NCBI GenBank assembly: GCA_013396915.1
Contig: VWZL01000445.1
Coordinates: forward strand, 186,001-250,000
DNA from: Stercorarius parasiticus
Taxonomy: Eukaryota; Chordata; Aves; Charadriiformes; Stercorariidae
DNA: 64,000 bases
Reading direction: 5' to 3'
A program made the position numbers and the translations under genes. Shown here piece after piece: positions 24,071 to 34,152 of this stretch. The notes under the pieces are model-generated. The model saw only the letters and a list, made by a program, of their open reading frames with translations. It was not told the DNA's origin and searched no databases. The stretch's first letter is position 1. Each line of letters begins with the position of its first letter.

Positions 24071-24120
24071 TACAACGTAAATTTACATTGGACTTTACTT
24101 GTCTCAATTCAACTATAACA

Positions 24121-27100
24121 CTTTCAAGGCATAAAATAATTCAGAAGAGATAGCCAAGGACCAGTCCTCCAACAGGATAATTCCCGTAGCCTGGAAACCC
24201 CCACGTGCAGGTTCCAAAGCACCAGTAACTCCAGCAGGCAGGGCGATGTCCTTACACTGAGGAGCTGGTTGACCTGGGGAGGGAGGGAGGCAGCCCCTGT
24301 CGGGGCTGGCGGACAGGGAGGAAAGAAATCAATGGAGGTTTGCCTGGGAGAGACCAAAATCTGAGGCAGATTTAATACTCATGAAGAACAGATGACAAAT
24401 AACAACATTATCCACAAAAGAGAAACTGAAAGGCAAAACCAATCTTAGATCACTAAATATTCCAAAACAATGTTCAACAATCACTGAACTCCTCACATAA
24501 CTGCACAAATTTCATTTATGGAGGACAATGTGAAACGACTCTTCAACACCTCAAACGTTTGCCTAAATGTTTAAACAATTTAGAAGCTCACACACAAACT
24601 AATGCCCATTTAGAGACAAAAATCAAAGCAATATATTTTTCCAGATGTTCTACTGGATTGCTCAAACTGTAATGGCACACTAAAAGAAACTATAATAAAA
24701 AAGACAAAATGTTCATGCAATACAGCATGAACATTGCAAAACAGGCATTAATATTGTTCTTCACAAGAAAAATGGCTTGCTAAATAGCCTGAAAGGACAT
24801 CTGACATGCATCTTTCCCTGTTTTCAAGAAATATAACCATACATAAAACTGATATGATTATTTGCTAAATCTAATAAGTTTCTTTTTCTTTGATGGTTGT
24901 TTGCTCCTTAATGTGCTTTAAATGCGTAATAAAAATATAATGAAAAACATACATTTATTCTATGTGGCAGCTACTGCATATTCCATAAAAAAGTAATCTT
25001 ATAAAGTTTAATTCTGCAGTGTTTCTTAAACCTATTTCTACTTATTCACTATATGCAGAGGGTATCTGCAAAGGAATTTAATACTTAACGTAACACTCCT
25101 TCACCGACATTAATGCCAAATTTTCTTTTTACAGTCATTGTCTTCTCCCTTTTGCAAGCCCAGAAGAAGAAAAGCAAATGGATTTAAGGTTTCCAAAGAG
25201 TCTCATTAAAATGTAAAGTCTAAATATCTGCATCATTTTTTTTGTGATTGCTTTAGGACTGTTGTGGGATTTTTCCTGTCTGGGCATTTGGCTTCCATAA
25301 CATTTTAATATCCTTGAGAAAACTCTGAACTGAACTTAACTCACTGTCACTGGTGATATCGGTGCATCTGGTTTGCATTAAGGGAATGCAAATTTGAGCA
25401 CAGACAAATTAAAGACCACTTACTTTTCAAAAAGCATTTGTCAGGAGAAACACCAGCAAATAAAAGCTATTGACAGGAAACCCTGTGCAAATCTTTACAA
25501 TAAGATAGTCCAGAAAAACATTTTGGGACAGTCTCCCTTGCTTCCCCCTGCAGCAGAATGGACTACCAAAAATCATAATTGCAGTCATTGGTCAAACACT
25601 CTACTATTTTTAAAATAATCTTACATTACACATTTGTTTTACATGCCACACCATTCATTTTAAACCCAGAAAAACCTGCTGCAAAATTCTTCATGATGTC
25701 AACTCAAATAAGAGCTTTCATTCACTTCAAGAGATGACAAGCAGTAAGGACCTGCAGATGCCAGGACCTGTTCCCATTGCCAAGTTCAGCACGTATTCCA
25801 GTTCTTCATTGGGCAGCTGCCCTCCTGTTACGGTCACTTCAACTGGCCTCGATCTTAACTGATTTTACCAAGCTACTCATCCTTTCAACTAGAGCTGTGT
25901 AGAAAACCACTTATCTGTGGTTCCAGGAATTCCGTGCCCCTAATTAATGAAGACACGTTCTGCCCCTCAAAAGTCAGAGTGCTCCATGAAAGTTCTAGTT
26001 CTTTCACAGACAAAAGGCTCTGCGTTCCCATGATCATCCTCACAGTCCTTCACCCCATCGATCCCCATTTCCATTCACCTTTCCTGGGCACACCTACCCA
26101 GAGCTGGGCAGGGGAATCCTGATGACTCAGTAGAAATTTGACAGGTCTCCTGGGAAGAGAGGAGTTTTACTGGTCCTGCAGTAGAGACATCCTGTTCATC
26201 TGTAATGCCAAGTGCTCACTTCAGTGCCAGCACAGACTGAGCCCTACAAGCCAGAACTCCCTTCTGTTGCCCACTGATGGGACTAAGTGCTCAGAAACCC
26301 AGCATGTCATGGCTACAAACGACGGTGACCTGGGTGTCCACTCTTCCTACAAGAACACCCATGTGTAAGACAGCGCTCACGATACATCCAGTGTTTTCCA
26401 GGAACATCAGATGAGCTATGCAGCACCCACGCTCAGCAGCTTCCATAAGGTGGGAGGGGAAGAGGCATCTCTTCTTTCACAAGAACGATCCTTGTGGTAA
26501 AACACACCCCGCACAGCTTCAGCTGTGTGACTGCAGAGAGAACAGTGGGGAATGGGATAGCGATTGCCTGCAAAGGAGGTTGTTTTCACCAAGATGATTG
26601 GAGTTACAAAGGAAGGGAAGAAAGAGGGAAAAAATATTCACTGCTGATTTCGAACAAAAGCCGAAACCTTCACAATAATTTTATATAAGTTTTCATCCAC
26701 AGACTCACAGTATTTTGTAATACTTCAGTTCTTTCCACCGGTAGAACTAATTGGGGTTTCAGCTAAGGATCCAGAATAAAACATTTCTTTTTCAAGAATG
26801 TCCCTTGCCAGAGCGGGTGATGTCAGACTTCATAAATGCAACGCAGTGGCAGGACCCAACCCTGCCAAGCTTCAATAATGCTTATTCAGTGTCAAGAATT
26901 GAAAAGGAGGAACTATTTGTGCAGCAAATAAAGTAGGAAAGCGCATCTGAAAGAGCAAAATGTCTTTCTTGAGAGCAGTTGAACTAAAACAGCCTACTGG
27001 CGCTTGCAGCTGTACAGCATCTACCTATACAGCATTTCCAGTGTCAGGAGCTACACGCAACAGACATAACTGATTTTCTGTTTTCATACAACTAGTGTAA

Positions 27101-29740
27101 ACATCCTCAATAACGTAAGCAGCAACTTCCAGATTCTGGGATTTAACCCAAAACTTAAAGTTAATCCTTTTAGTCCTCATCTGTGTACATCAGAAAGGGT
27201 GATCGGGAAAAACTGCAAACTCTGGGATTGCAAAGAGCAGCATGTACAGAAAAAGCAGATGCACTCGGGTATTTTGTGATACAGAGGGAACTCATTACCT
27301 CCACAGCTGCCCATTTTTCAGACTCCTAGACTAACTTCTCACCTTGCTAGAGCCAAAGATACAGCAAGCATTCTCTAACAGGGAACAGAAAGTCTCCTTC
27401 TGAAATTAGACTTTGAATCCCTCCCTTGAAGATCTGCACCGAGTCGTTCTGCGAAGCACCTCACCCGTTCGGCTGCTGAACCCAGGGTTTCCAAGCCCTT
27501 CCACTGCATCGCATGTAAAACTATGCGATTTTACCACTAGAGCTGTATACAGTACCCTTCAACTACATTAGAGCCCATTATACTCTCTGTCACCATAAAA
27601 ATGCCACTTTATAATACACTCAGGCAGGATGCTTTACTGTTTACGACAGATGGCAGAACCGAATATGCTTTAAAATGGTTTAAATTGGGAAGAATCTTCC
27701 TCTCTCTGGCCATCACACAATTCATTTTCTTGGGTTAGTGTGCAGATAAATCAGTTGCAGCAGCTATAAAATGAGGCATCTGTGGAAAGGCAAGCCTTTC
27801 TTGGAGTACTGCACATCAGTTTACAGAGGTTAGCGTGCTGCTGTGGCTGAGCACATGCGACGCAGCAGACCTGACACCACTGCGGACCAAGCACCCACAT
27901 GGGGAAGTCTGCAGTACGAGGACCAGCCAGTCCTTCCAAAGCAGGGCTCAAGCAACAAGTTGCTGCGATGGTGCCCTACAGCTTGCACCCGCCAGCTTTC
28001 CTTCTGCCCTCCCTGGCTAATGAACCATAAGCTGGACTAGTCAGCAGCACACAAGGATCACTGTAGCAAGGATTCATTTTACTTTTTTGCCCTAAATCAT
28101 TGCCAATCCTGAGATCAGTAGGTTTATATATTTGATAGACTTCTTTGGATGCTGAGGATGCATTTACTGTAGCTGAAATAGTAACTATATAGGGTAGTTA
28201 AGTTTTTTTTTCTCTCACTTCAAGTATGAAGAACAAAAATAACTTCTCAGGATCAGGATTCAGCAGCCTACTGACACCCTTGAGCAGTCACAGTAGCCCG
28301 TGGCTATACTCATAACACTCAGAGAGTGGTTTTGAAAGGATCTGTGATCCTAACATGCTCCCAGCCGCAGGTGGCTCTCAGACAGGTGGAGGCAGCTCTC
28401 GGATCCGTGGGCTGACACGGTGAGCAGCCCAGCCACGCTCAGCCCTGCAGAGCCTGGCACGCACCAGGAGGTGACCTGGGGCTACACCTGTGGGGCTGCT
28501 ACCTTTACAAACAGCATATGTGATCCTAAGGACAGCCCCAGGGACCCCCTCAGGAGTCACACTTAATGGAATTAACCGGAGGGCTTAAGGCTTAAAGCTA
28601 GACATATGCTCAAGCGTTTTGATAAGTCATGACTCAAATTCACTTTCTTGTGCTTATTTGTGTACCAGTTACTTGATAATCTTACAGTGCTGCTTCTACC
28701 ATGTATTTTTCCCCCCATCTTTACCTTTAAATGTGAAATGAAAGAGCATTTGCTCATCTGAGCAATACTGACATGTCAAATTTGCTCAAACAACAAGGAT
28801 CAACAGCATGCAAAACTCAAGAGGCCTGCCAGGACATGGGAAAATATAATAAAGATCAAGGTGACAGCAGGTTTTAATTATGTGAGAGGAGAAGGTATGT
28901 TCTATAAGGTCTTTGCAATTCGAGACTATAATCAAAATGTCATCAGCCTGCCTCTTGTATTTTCAATCTCTTAGGAAAATGACTAAAACTGGTATAACAT
29001 TTTCAGATTAATTTTGATGCTTCCATCAGAAAGCCTGACATTTGGCTAATGTCAGACATCACCTACATTGTCATTTGATTTCTCTCTTCCCCCTTGGGTG
29101 TCACTTCACTAATGACCTAGAGGTGGTAATGAAATGCAGTGAACAGATTAAGGACAGAACTTTGGAAAATGAAGCAATATATGCTTTGGCATTAACATGC
29201 CACTTGTGAAAATATTCAGAAATGTATGTTATTCGTCAAGTCATACGACACAGGTATTTAAAAACTAAGTGTAAACATTCTCGTCATTTATCCAATTAGA
29301 TGATGCTAATTTGCTTCAAGTACAGTAAGAATCTTCATCAGAACACAAGATATTTGTGAGGACCACCACAAAGTCTCTGAAGTTTTACAGTTATATCACT
29401 GTCTTTGACATAGGGAGATGCAGATTTTGCCCTCCCTTTCACGTGAAACAGCGTGCAAGTCACAAAGTTCCTGTGCTCTCAGCCTCCATACTCATGGTAT
29501 ATAATCAGCCGCCTTCCTTCCTTTGAATGTCTTGGAAGTTTGAGATCAAAGAACATGCCAAAAACTACATAAAAATTTTTCTCCGTCTCCTTCCATGAAA
29601 AATCTTGTGACACCAACTCCACATCATGATACACGAAGAATGAATAACTCCCACCTTCCTAGCAAAAATGCCATAGAAATGTAAACGTAAGGAATTATTT
29701 AAGACCCTTGTAAGGAAACATGGTAAAATATGCAAGTGGC
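24121..29740. other. Non-coding DNA, no gene recognised
   Basis: Very AT-rich from 24.4 to 25.7 kb. Small GC-rich patches occur at 24170-24340, 27830-28010 and 28360-28560 with few CpG. It contains the stem-loop at 24708. No repeat family or exon is recognised. Confidence 0.55.
24708..24735. repeat. 11-bp perfect stem, 6-nt loop
   Basis: AATGTTCATGC (24708-24718) pairs exactly with GCATGAACATT (24725-24735) around AATACA. It sits in AT-rich non-coding sequence about 590 bp right of the putative LTR. Confidence 0.8.
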
Positions 29741-29800
29741 ATCATGGAAACACAGAAAGGCAAAGCTGAGAAGGACCTCAGGAGATCACATGGGCAACAC
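29741..29800 (-). mobile_element. Probable CR1 LINE 3'-end fragment, - orientation
   Basis: The + strand run ATCATGGAAACACAGAAAGG followed by GAGAAGGACCTCAGGAGATCA resembles the complement of a CR1 terminus (atcatagaatcacagaa, ggttggaaaggacctcaggagatcat). It is short and diverged, so the call is tentative. A + oriented CR1 terminus follows at 30178-30268, so two opposite copies may flank the GC-rich 29.8-30.1 kb stretch. Confidence 0.5.
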
Positions 29801-30177
29801 TGCTTCAGATGCTCCGGAGAGCACCGCAGGGGATGTCAGCGCAGACCTGCTCCAGGCAGTGCAGCACATCCCTCTGCAGCTGCGGGAGGTGCCAAGGGCT
29901 CTCCGGGTACGGGCAGCCCACCCCAGATCCCATCAGAAAAGCCCCCGTCACGGCAGTCATCGCAGAGAGCGTGCTGAAACATGGCAGGCGGGCCCTGTGG
30001 GAGCACATCAAACCAAGCGCTCCTCCCTTCTGTAATGACACCGCTGGGAACTGCAAGCCCATTCAGAGCACTACATCCAAAGTAACTCCTCCTGCGGACC
30101 AATTCAGAAGACCCCAATACGAAGGAAGGGAGATGAGTTAAATACCATTTACCACCTGCAATGTACTTGGCCCTTCT
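29801..30177. other. GC-rich unassigned stretch between CR1 ends
   Basis: GC-rich, with open frames on both strands. It lies between a probable - oriented and a certain + oriented CR1 3' end, so part may be diverged CR1 body, but no ORF2 motif could be read. Confidence 0.4.
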
Positions 30178-30268
30178 CTGGAGATGTCCCTGCCTGTGGC
30201 AGGGAAGTTGGAACTAGATGATCTTTAAGGTCCCTTCCAACCCTAACAATTCTATGATTGTATGATTG
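30178..30268 (+). mobile_element. CR1 LINE 3' end with octamer tail
   Basis: Severely 5'-truncated CR1 copy. It contains GATGTCCCTGCCTGTGGCAG, GTTGGAACTAGATGATCTTT and AAGGTCCCTTCCAACCCTAA, ending in ATTCTATG followed by ATTGTATG and ATTG. These are tandem copies of the CR1 3' octamer. The tail closely matches the copy at 16580-17370, so both probably belong to the same subfamily. Confidence 0.93.
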
Positions 30269-33139
30269 TTCCTCAGTCATGGCAGAAGTCAGAACAGTGC
30301 CTACCTTCTTTTGTTCTTCAAGTAAATTCAGCCTTACAGTTTCAGTTTGTTCCCATCAGTGCAATGCAGTACTGTAACTCCTTCCTCCCTTGCGCAGCCA
30401 CACTGTTATGCACCTTTTTTCCCCTGCAGCAAATATCTAGGATTTTTTACAATTCCTTCCAACTCACCGCTGATAGCAGTGCCTTGACTACTAACAGGGA
30501 AGCTCTGCACTCTTGGTGGAGACTGTTCCACTGTTTTTCCAAGAGGCAAGAATGCTGCAGCACCATGCTGTAATATTAGCTACTACATTACAAGCAAGAG
30601 TAACGTTGATTATTTCCACTGAAAATAGACCCATTCCTAACTATTCTTTATTAGTATTTTTTAAATTCACCAGGCTTCTTCATATCAGCAAAGATTATTA
30701 CACTAAAATTTTAAAACAAAATGTGGCTATCTTACAACAGTAAGATCTTAAGTATCTTCCAATTACTTCTGCCTGGGGGCTTTCAAGCACTGTGAATAAG
30801 AACTCTGATATCTATGACTTTCTCCTACTTCATCTTTTTTTGAAGCTCATCTGTAGGCGAGGATAGTGGCAGGAAAAATTTTGATGCTTGCCAAGGTCTT
30901 CATTCAGATCACACAGTAGTTTGTCTTGGTCCTCTAACTTTCTAGGCGAAAGCACAGATTATACTTCCAAGTCACCGATTCCCTCACACAGAATTTAAGG
31001 TACTTCTCTGAAACGTGTGTTACAAGAAATCCCAAGTTGCCCCTAGTTTCAAATGCAGCCCAAATAAACCTCAAGGGAAGCCCTACAGTTAAGCACTGCA
31101 GAAAAAGGAAGACATACATTTCCAGTCAGAACAAAAAAATATGAAGCACTCTGTTTTGGCTTTTGCTGATAACAAGTTTATTACTCTGCATGATGTAGTT
31201 GTTTCAAAAAGGTGTGTGTGTAGGATCAAATTCATGTCTATGAAAAATACTCTTCAACATCTGCCAATGCTAAAGCTTGGCAGTAATAAGAATTTTGCAG
31301 AGACAGTTAAAGCATTGACCAGCTCCCACCTGGAAAACCATAGATGCAGCCTTCATTGAGTGCACGCTTCTTAGGCCAAACTCACCAGATGAGCATAAGC
31401 AGATTTTAGCTCTGTTTCTTTCCTTACTGGATAATGGAGACTCATTGCAAACTCAATCTTACAACCTTGAATTGGGATGAGAAAAGTGAAAGTGCGCATC
31501 CTACCACTACAAAAATTCAGAATCTGTTGTGGCTTCAAAGTGTTGCCTGCAAATCTGACAAAAGATGGTACCACAACATACCCTATCACACCGTGCATTT
31601 GCAGAGTCACACACCTAGGCCTATCAGTTACACTAATGAGACAGAAACTGTCATCAAAATTACCTCAGTCAGGCCAAATGCAAAGCCTCTGGAGCTGACA
31701 AAAAAATCAAGATGCTTCCTATGGAACTCTACTGGGTATTGCTGTGAAAAGCAGTAACGGTTACCAGGGGATCCGCAAAAGACTATGGTGAAATTACTTA
31801 TCTTCAAACTGCCATCTTTTAGATCTCTCAGGTTCTCATTTCACTGTATCTCAGTTAATAAATACAGTGTGAATAAAGCTTGTCAGGATATACAGGACCA
31901 AACATACTACAGAGAGATGAACCAGACTTTTCCCCCACTTGCTTAACTATCAGCCCTGGAAATCTACACTTCGCTTCTAGTTTAGGCCTTCCACAGTAGG
32001 AATATCTTTTGAATGCTAGAAAAGTACAGTGACCCAAACTATCAATCTCCATGCATGCATCGTTCTCTCACCACATTGCTACTTTCCTGGTGAGAAAAAA
32101 AAGAAAAAAGTGTTTCAAAGAGCATCCCAGAAATACTTGAACAGATACCTGAAGGCCAGTAGAGAGCAGAAAGGCTATGGAAGTACCAGGAAGCATCACT
32201 CACCGACCTCTTTGAAACACATTTTTTCTGTGAACTGTATCTGTTTAACAGGGTTTTTGTTGAGACCAATTTCACCCTATAAAAGTATAAGTCAGTCATG
32301 TAGATCTGACAGCAAGAGGCAGGCAGCGGGACTGTGAAGCAGCGGGACTCCGGGCTAACAAATCAGCAAAATGCACCTGGTGACTTCACAGTCGGTCTGT
32401 CTGAAATACCTCCTGCCTTTTAAAACTCTGATCAGACACTTCCAGCTCCAAAAGAAAGAAGGAAGAAAAACACCAACAACCCCACAGGGGATTTTGCCAG
32501 TACCAGCGAGCTTTCAGGGAAGCACGTCAGGACCCAGGTCGGTGGGAGAGGGGTCCGGAGGAGGATCAATGGGACCAGCCAGTGCAAAACCTTCCGAAGC
32601 CACTGGCCACCAGTCGAGCCCCCCAGGGAGGACATGGCCGGCTGGGGCACACGGGCACAGTGGCGGCAGGGCTGCCCAGCAACCAGCACTGCAGAGGGAC
32701 GGCTCTGCCCTTCCACGCAGGCTCCCTGAAAAACCCACGTGAGGTCACGCAGATGAGACCCTTGCCATTTACTCCTTGCAGGCAAAGCCTCTTCATGTTT
32801 TTATAACGGACAAACAGTTTGAGGTATTTGCATAGGGAGCTTTACAAACAAAAATATGCCTTATATTTGCTTTGTTCTTCTCCCATTAGTATAAAATAAT
32901 AATCTGCATATCAACAGATGGGGAAGTGGGGACAGTACAACTGAGGGAATTTTCTTACTGGAGGGGGACAGGGCACGACCTGACCTCCCACTGCAGCAGC
33001 TGCTCCGTCACACACCAGGTTTCACCCCCTCCACCAGCAAGTGAAACCCACCTGCACGACCCCATCACCACAGCTCGTTAGTCCGGGAGACAGAAATCCC
33101 GAGAGGAAAAACAACTTCTAACACTTTTGCTCCAAAGCT
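30269..33139. other. Non-coding DNA leading to the CpG island
   Basis: A-rich sequence up to about 32.3 kb, then a GC-rich but CpG-poorer shoulder (32.5-32.7 kb). In the divergent-promoter model a leftward transcript would start in the island and splice out near 33052. No coding exon is recognised. Confidence 0.5.
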
Positions 33140-33530
33140 GCTGCTGTTGCCCCGGCGAGTTAGGAGACGAGCCCCTCTCCACTCTGTGGGGATGGAGGCG
33201 GTTCCCGGGCGAGGAGAGGCCGCGGAGCCGGGGCCGCACCGCCGCGGCGCTGCAAGACATACCGGCTCGGCTCTGTACCGGCGCCGCTCCGCGCTCAGTC
33301 CGAGCCGGGCCAGGCTCCGTCGCCTCTGGGAGGGCAGGGCCACCCGCTGCAGGCCGTGCGGAGGCCGAGGCCCGCGGTACCGCTGAAGTGGGCCCGGCCT
33401 GACCCGGGGCTCCCTCGGTACCCCGAGAAGGCGGGAGGCCCCACCAGAGGTGATCAGCGCCCAGCAGTTCCCTTTGAACGGGCAGCGGGGCGGAAGCCCC
33501 AGCCGCGAGCCAGTCTGTTCGGCACAGCTG
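33140..33530. promoter_or_regulatory. CpG island, probable (possibly bidirectional) promoter
   Basis: This is the only CpG-dense block in the window: a hand count gives about 44 CpG dinucleotides in the 420 bases from 33121 to 33540, while the flanking tens of kilobases contain very few. It includes a GC-box-like GGGGCGG near 33488 and no clear TATA box, as expected for a vertebrate CpG-island promoter. The strand composition changes on its two sides (A far above T to the left, balanced to the right), which fits divergent transcription. A good 5' splice donor on the - strand (CAG then GTGGGT, last exon base 33052) could end a leftward first exon. A weaker + strand donor (AGAG then GTGATC) lies at 33450. 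The downstream gene or genes cannot be identified. Long open frames here probably reflect few AT-rich stop codons rather than coding function. Confidence 0.72.
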
Positions 33531-33654
33531 GAAACAATTTCACTGGGCATTACCAGTGCACCTGTGTGCTGCCCTGCCATGGGCTGCATCAAACACAGTG
33601 TTGCAAGAGAGGCGATTCTGCTGTTCTGCCCAGCTCTGGGGAGAACCCCCTGTA

Positions 33655-34152
33655 GTGCTGCCTCCAGCCCTGGGGCACCAACAGCAGAAGGACACGGAGC
33701 TGTTGGAGCAGGGCCAGAGGAGGCCCCAGAGATGCTGGGAGGGCTGGAGCCCCTCTGCTGGGAGGACAGGCTGAGAGAGCTGGGGGGGTTCAGCCTGGAG
33801 AAGAGAAGACTCCGGGGAGACCTTCCAGTCCCTAAAGGGGCTCCAGGAAAGCTGGGGAGGGACTCTGCATCAGGGAGGGGAGCCATGGGACGAGGGGGAA
33901 TGGTTTTACACTGAAAGAGGGGAGATTCAGATGAGATCTCAGGAAGAAATTCTTTGCTGTGAGGGTGGTGAGCCCCTGGCCCAGGTTGCCCAGAGGAGCT
34001 GTGGCTGCCCCATCCCTGGAGGTGTTCAAGGCCAGGTTGGAGGGGGCTTGGAGCAACCTGGTCTGGTGGGAGGTGTCCCTGCCCAGGGCAGGGGGTGGCA
34101 CTGGATGGGCTTTAAGGTCCCTTCCAACCCAAACCATTCTGCGATTCTATGG
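33655..34152 (+). mobile_element. CR1 LINE, 5'-truncated 3' portion
   Basis: A + oriented CR1 copy that begins in the end of ORF2 and ends at the octamer ATTCTATG near 34152. The + frame around 33750-33830 reads [20 protein letters not shown] and then KRRLRGDL, a hallmark of the ORF2 C terminus. Further on are GGTGTTCAAGGCCAGGTTGG, GGAGGTGTCCCTGCCCAGGG and TTTAAGGTCCCTTCCAACCC. Frameshifts and stops show that it is inactive. It sits about 120 bp beyond the CpG island, so it would lie in the first intron or first exon of any rightward transcript. This GC-rich repeat also lengthens spurious open frames that overlap the island. Confidence 0.95.

Larger units (their letters stand above)
23732..24120 (+). 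mobile_element. Probable solo LTR of an endogenous retrovirus
   Basis: The sequence has the layout of a retroviral LTR in + orientation. It has a CCAAT box at 23819-23823, a TATA-like AATAAAAGG at 23971-23979, a GC-rich R-like stretch after about 24000, a poly(A) signal AATAAA at 24065-24070, and a short T-rich U5 ending ATAACA at 24120. The terminal ATAACA pairs with TGTTAT at 23732 (an alternative start is TGTTAT at 23773, and TGT at 23699 is also possible), giving the TG...CA ends expected of an LTR. No primer-binding site follows 24120 and no gag or pol reading frame is present on either side, so it is most likely a solo LTR left by recombination. I could not find a clear target-site duplication, so the 5' edge is uncertain. 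Family not assigned. Confidence 0.62.

Noticed and set aside
33065..33886. 273-codon open frame on the - strand over the CpG island
   Set aside because: It spans the CpG island and the antisense of a CR1 copy, is low-complexity (Pro, Arg, Ser, Gly rich) and shows no domain. GC-rich DNA lacks stop codons by chance.
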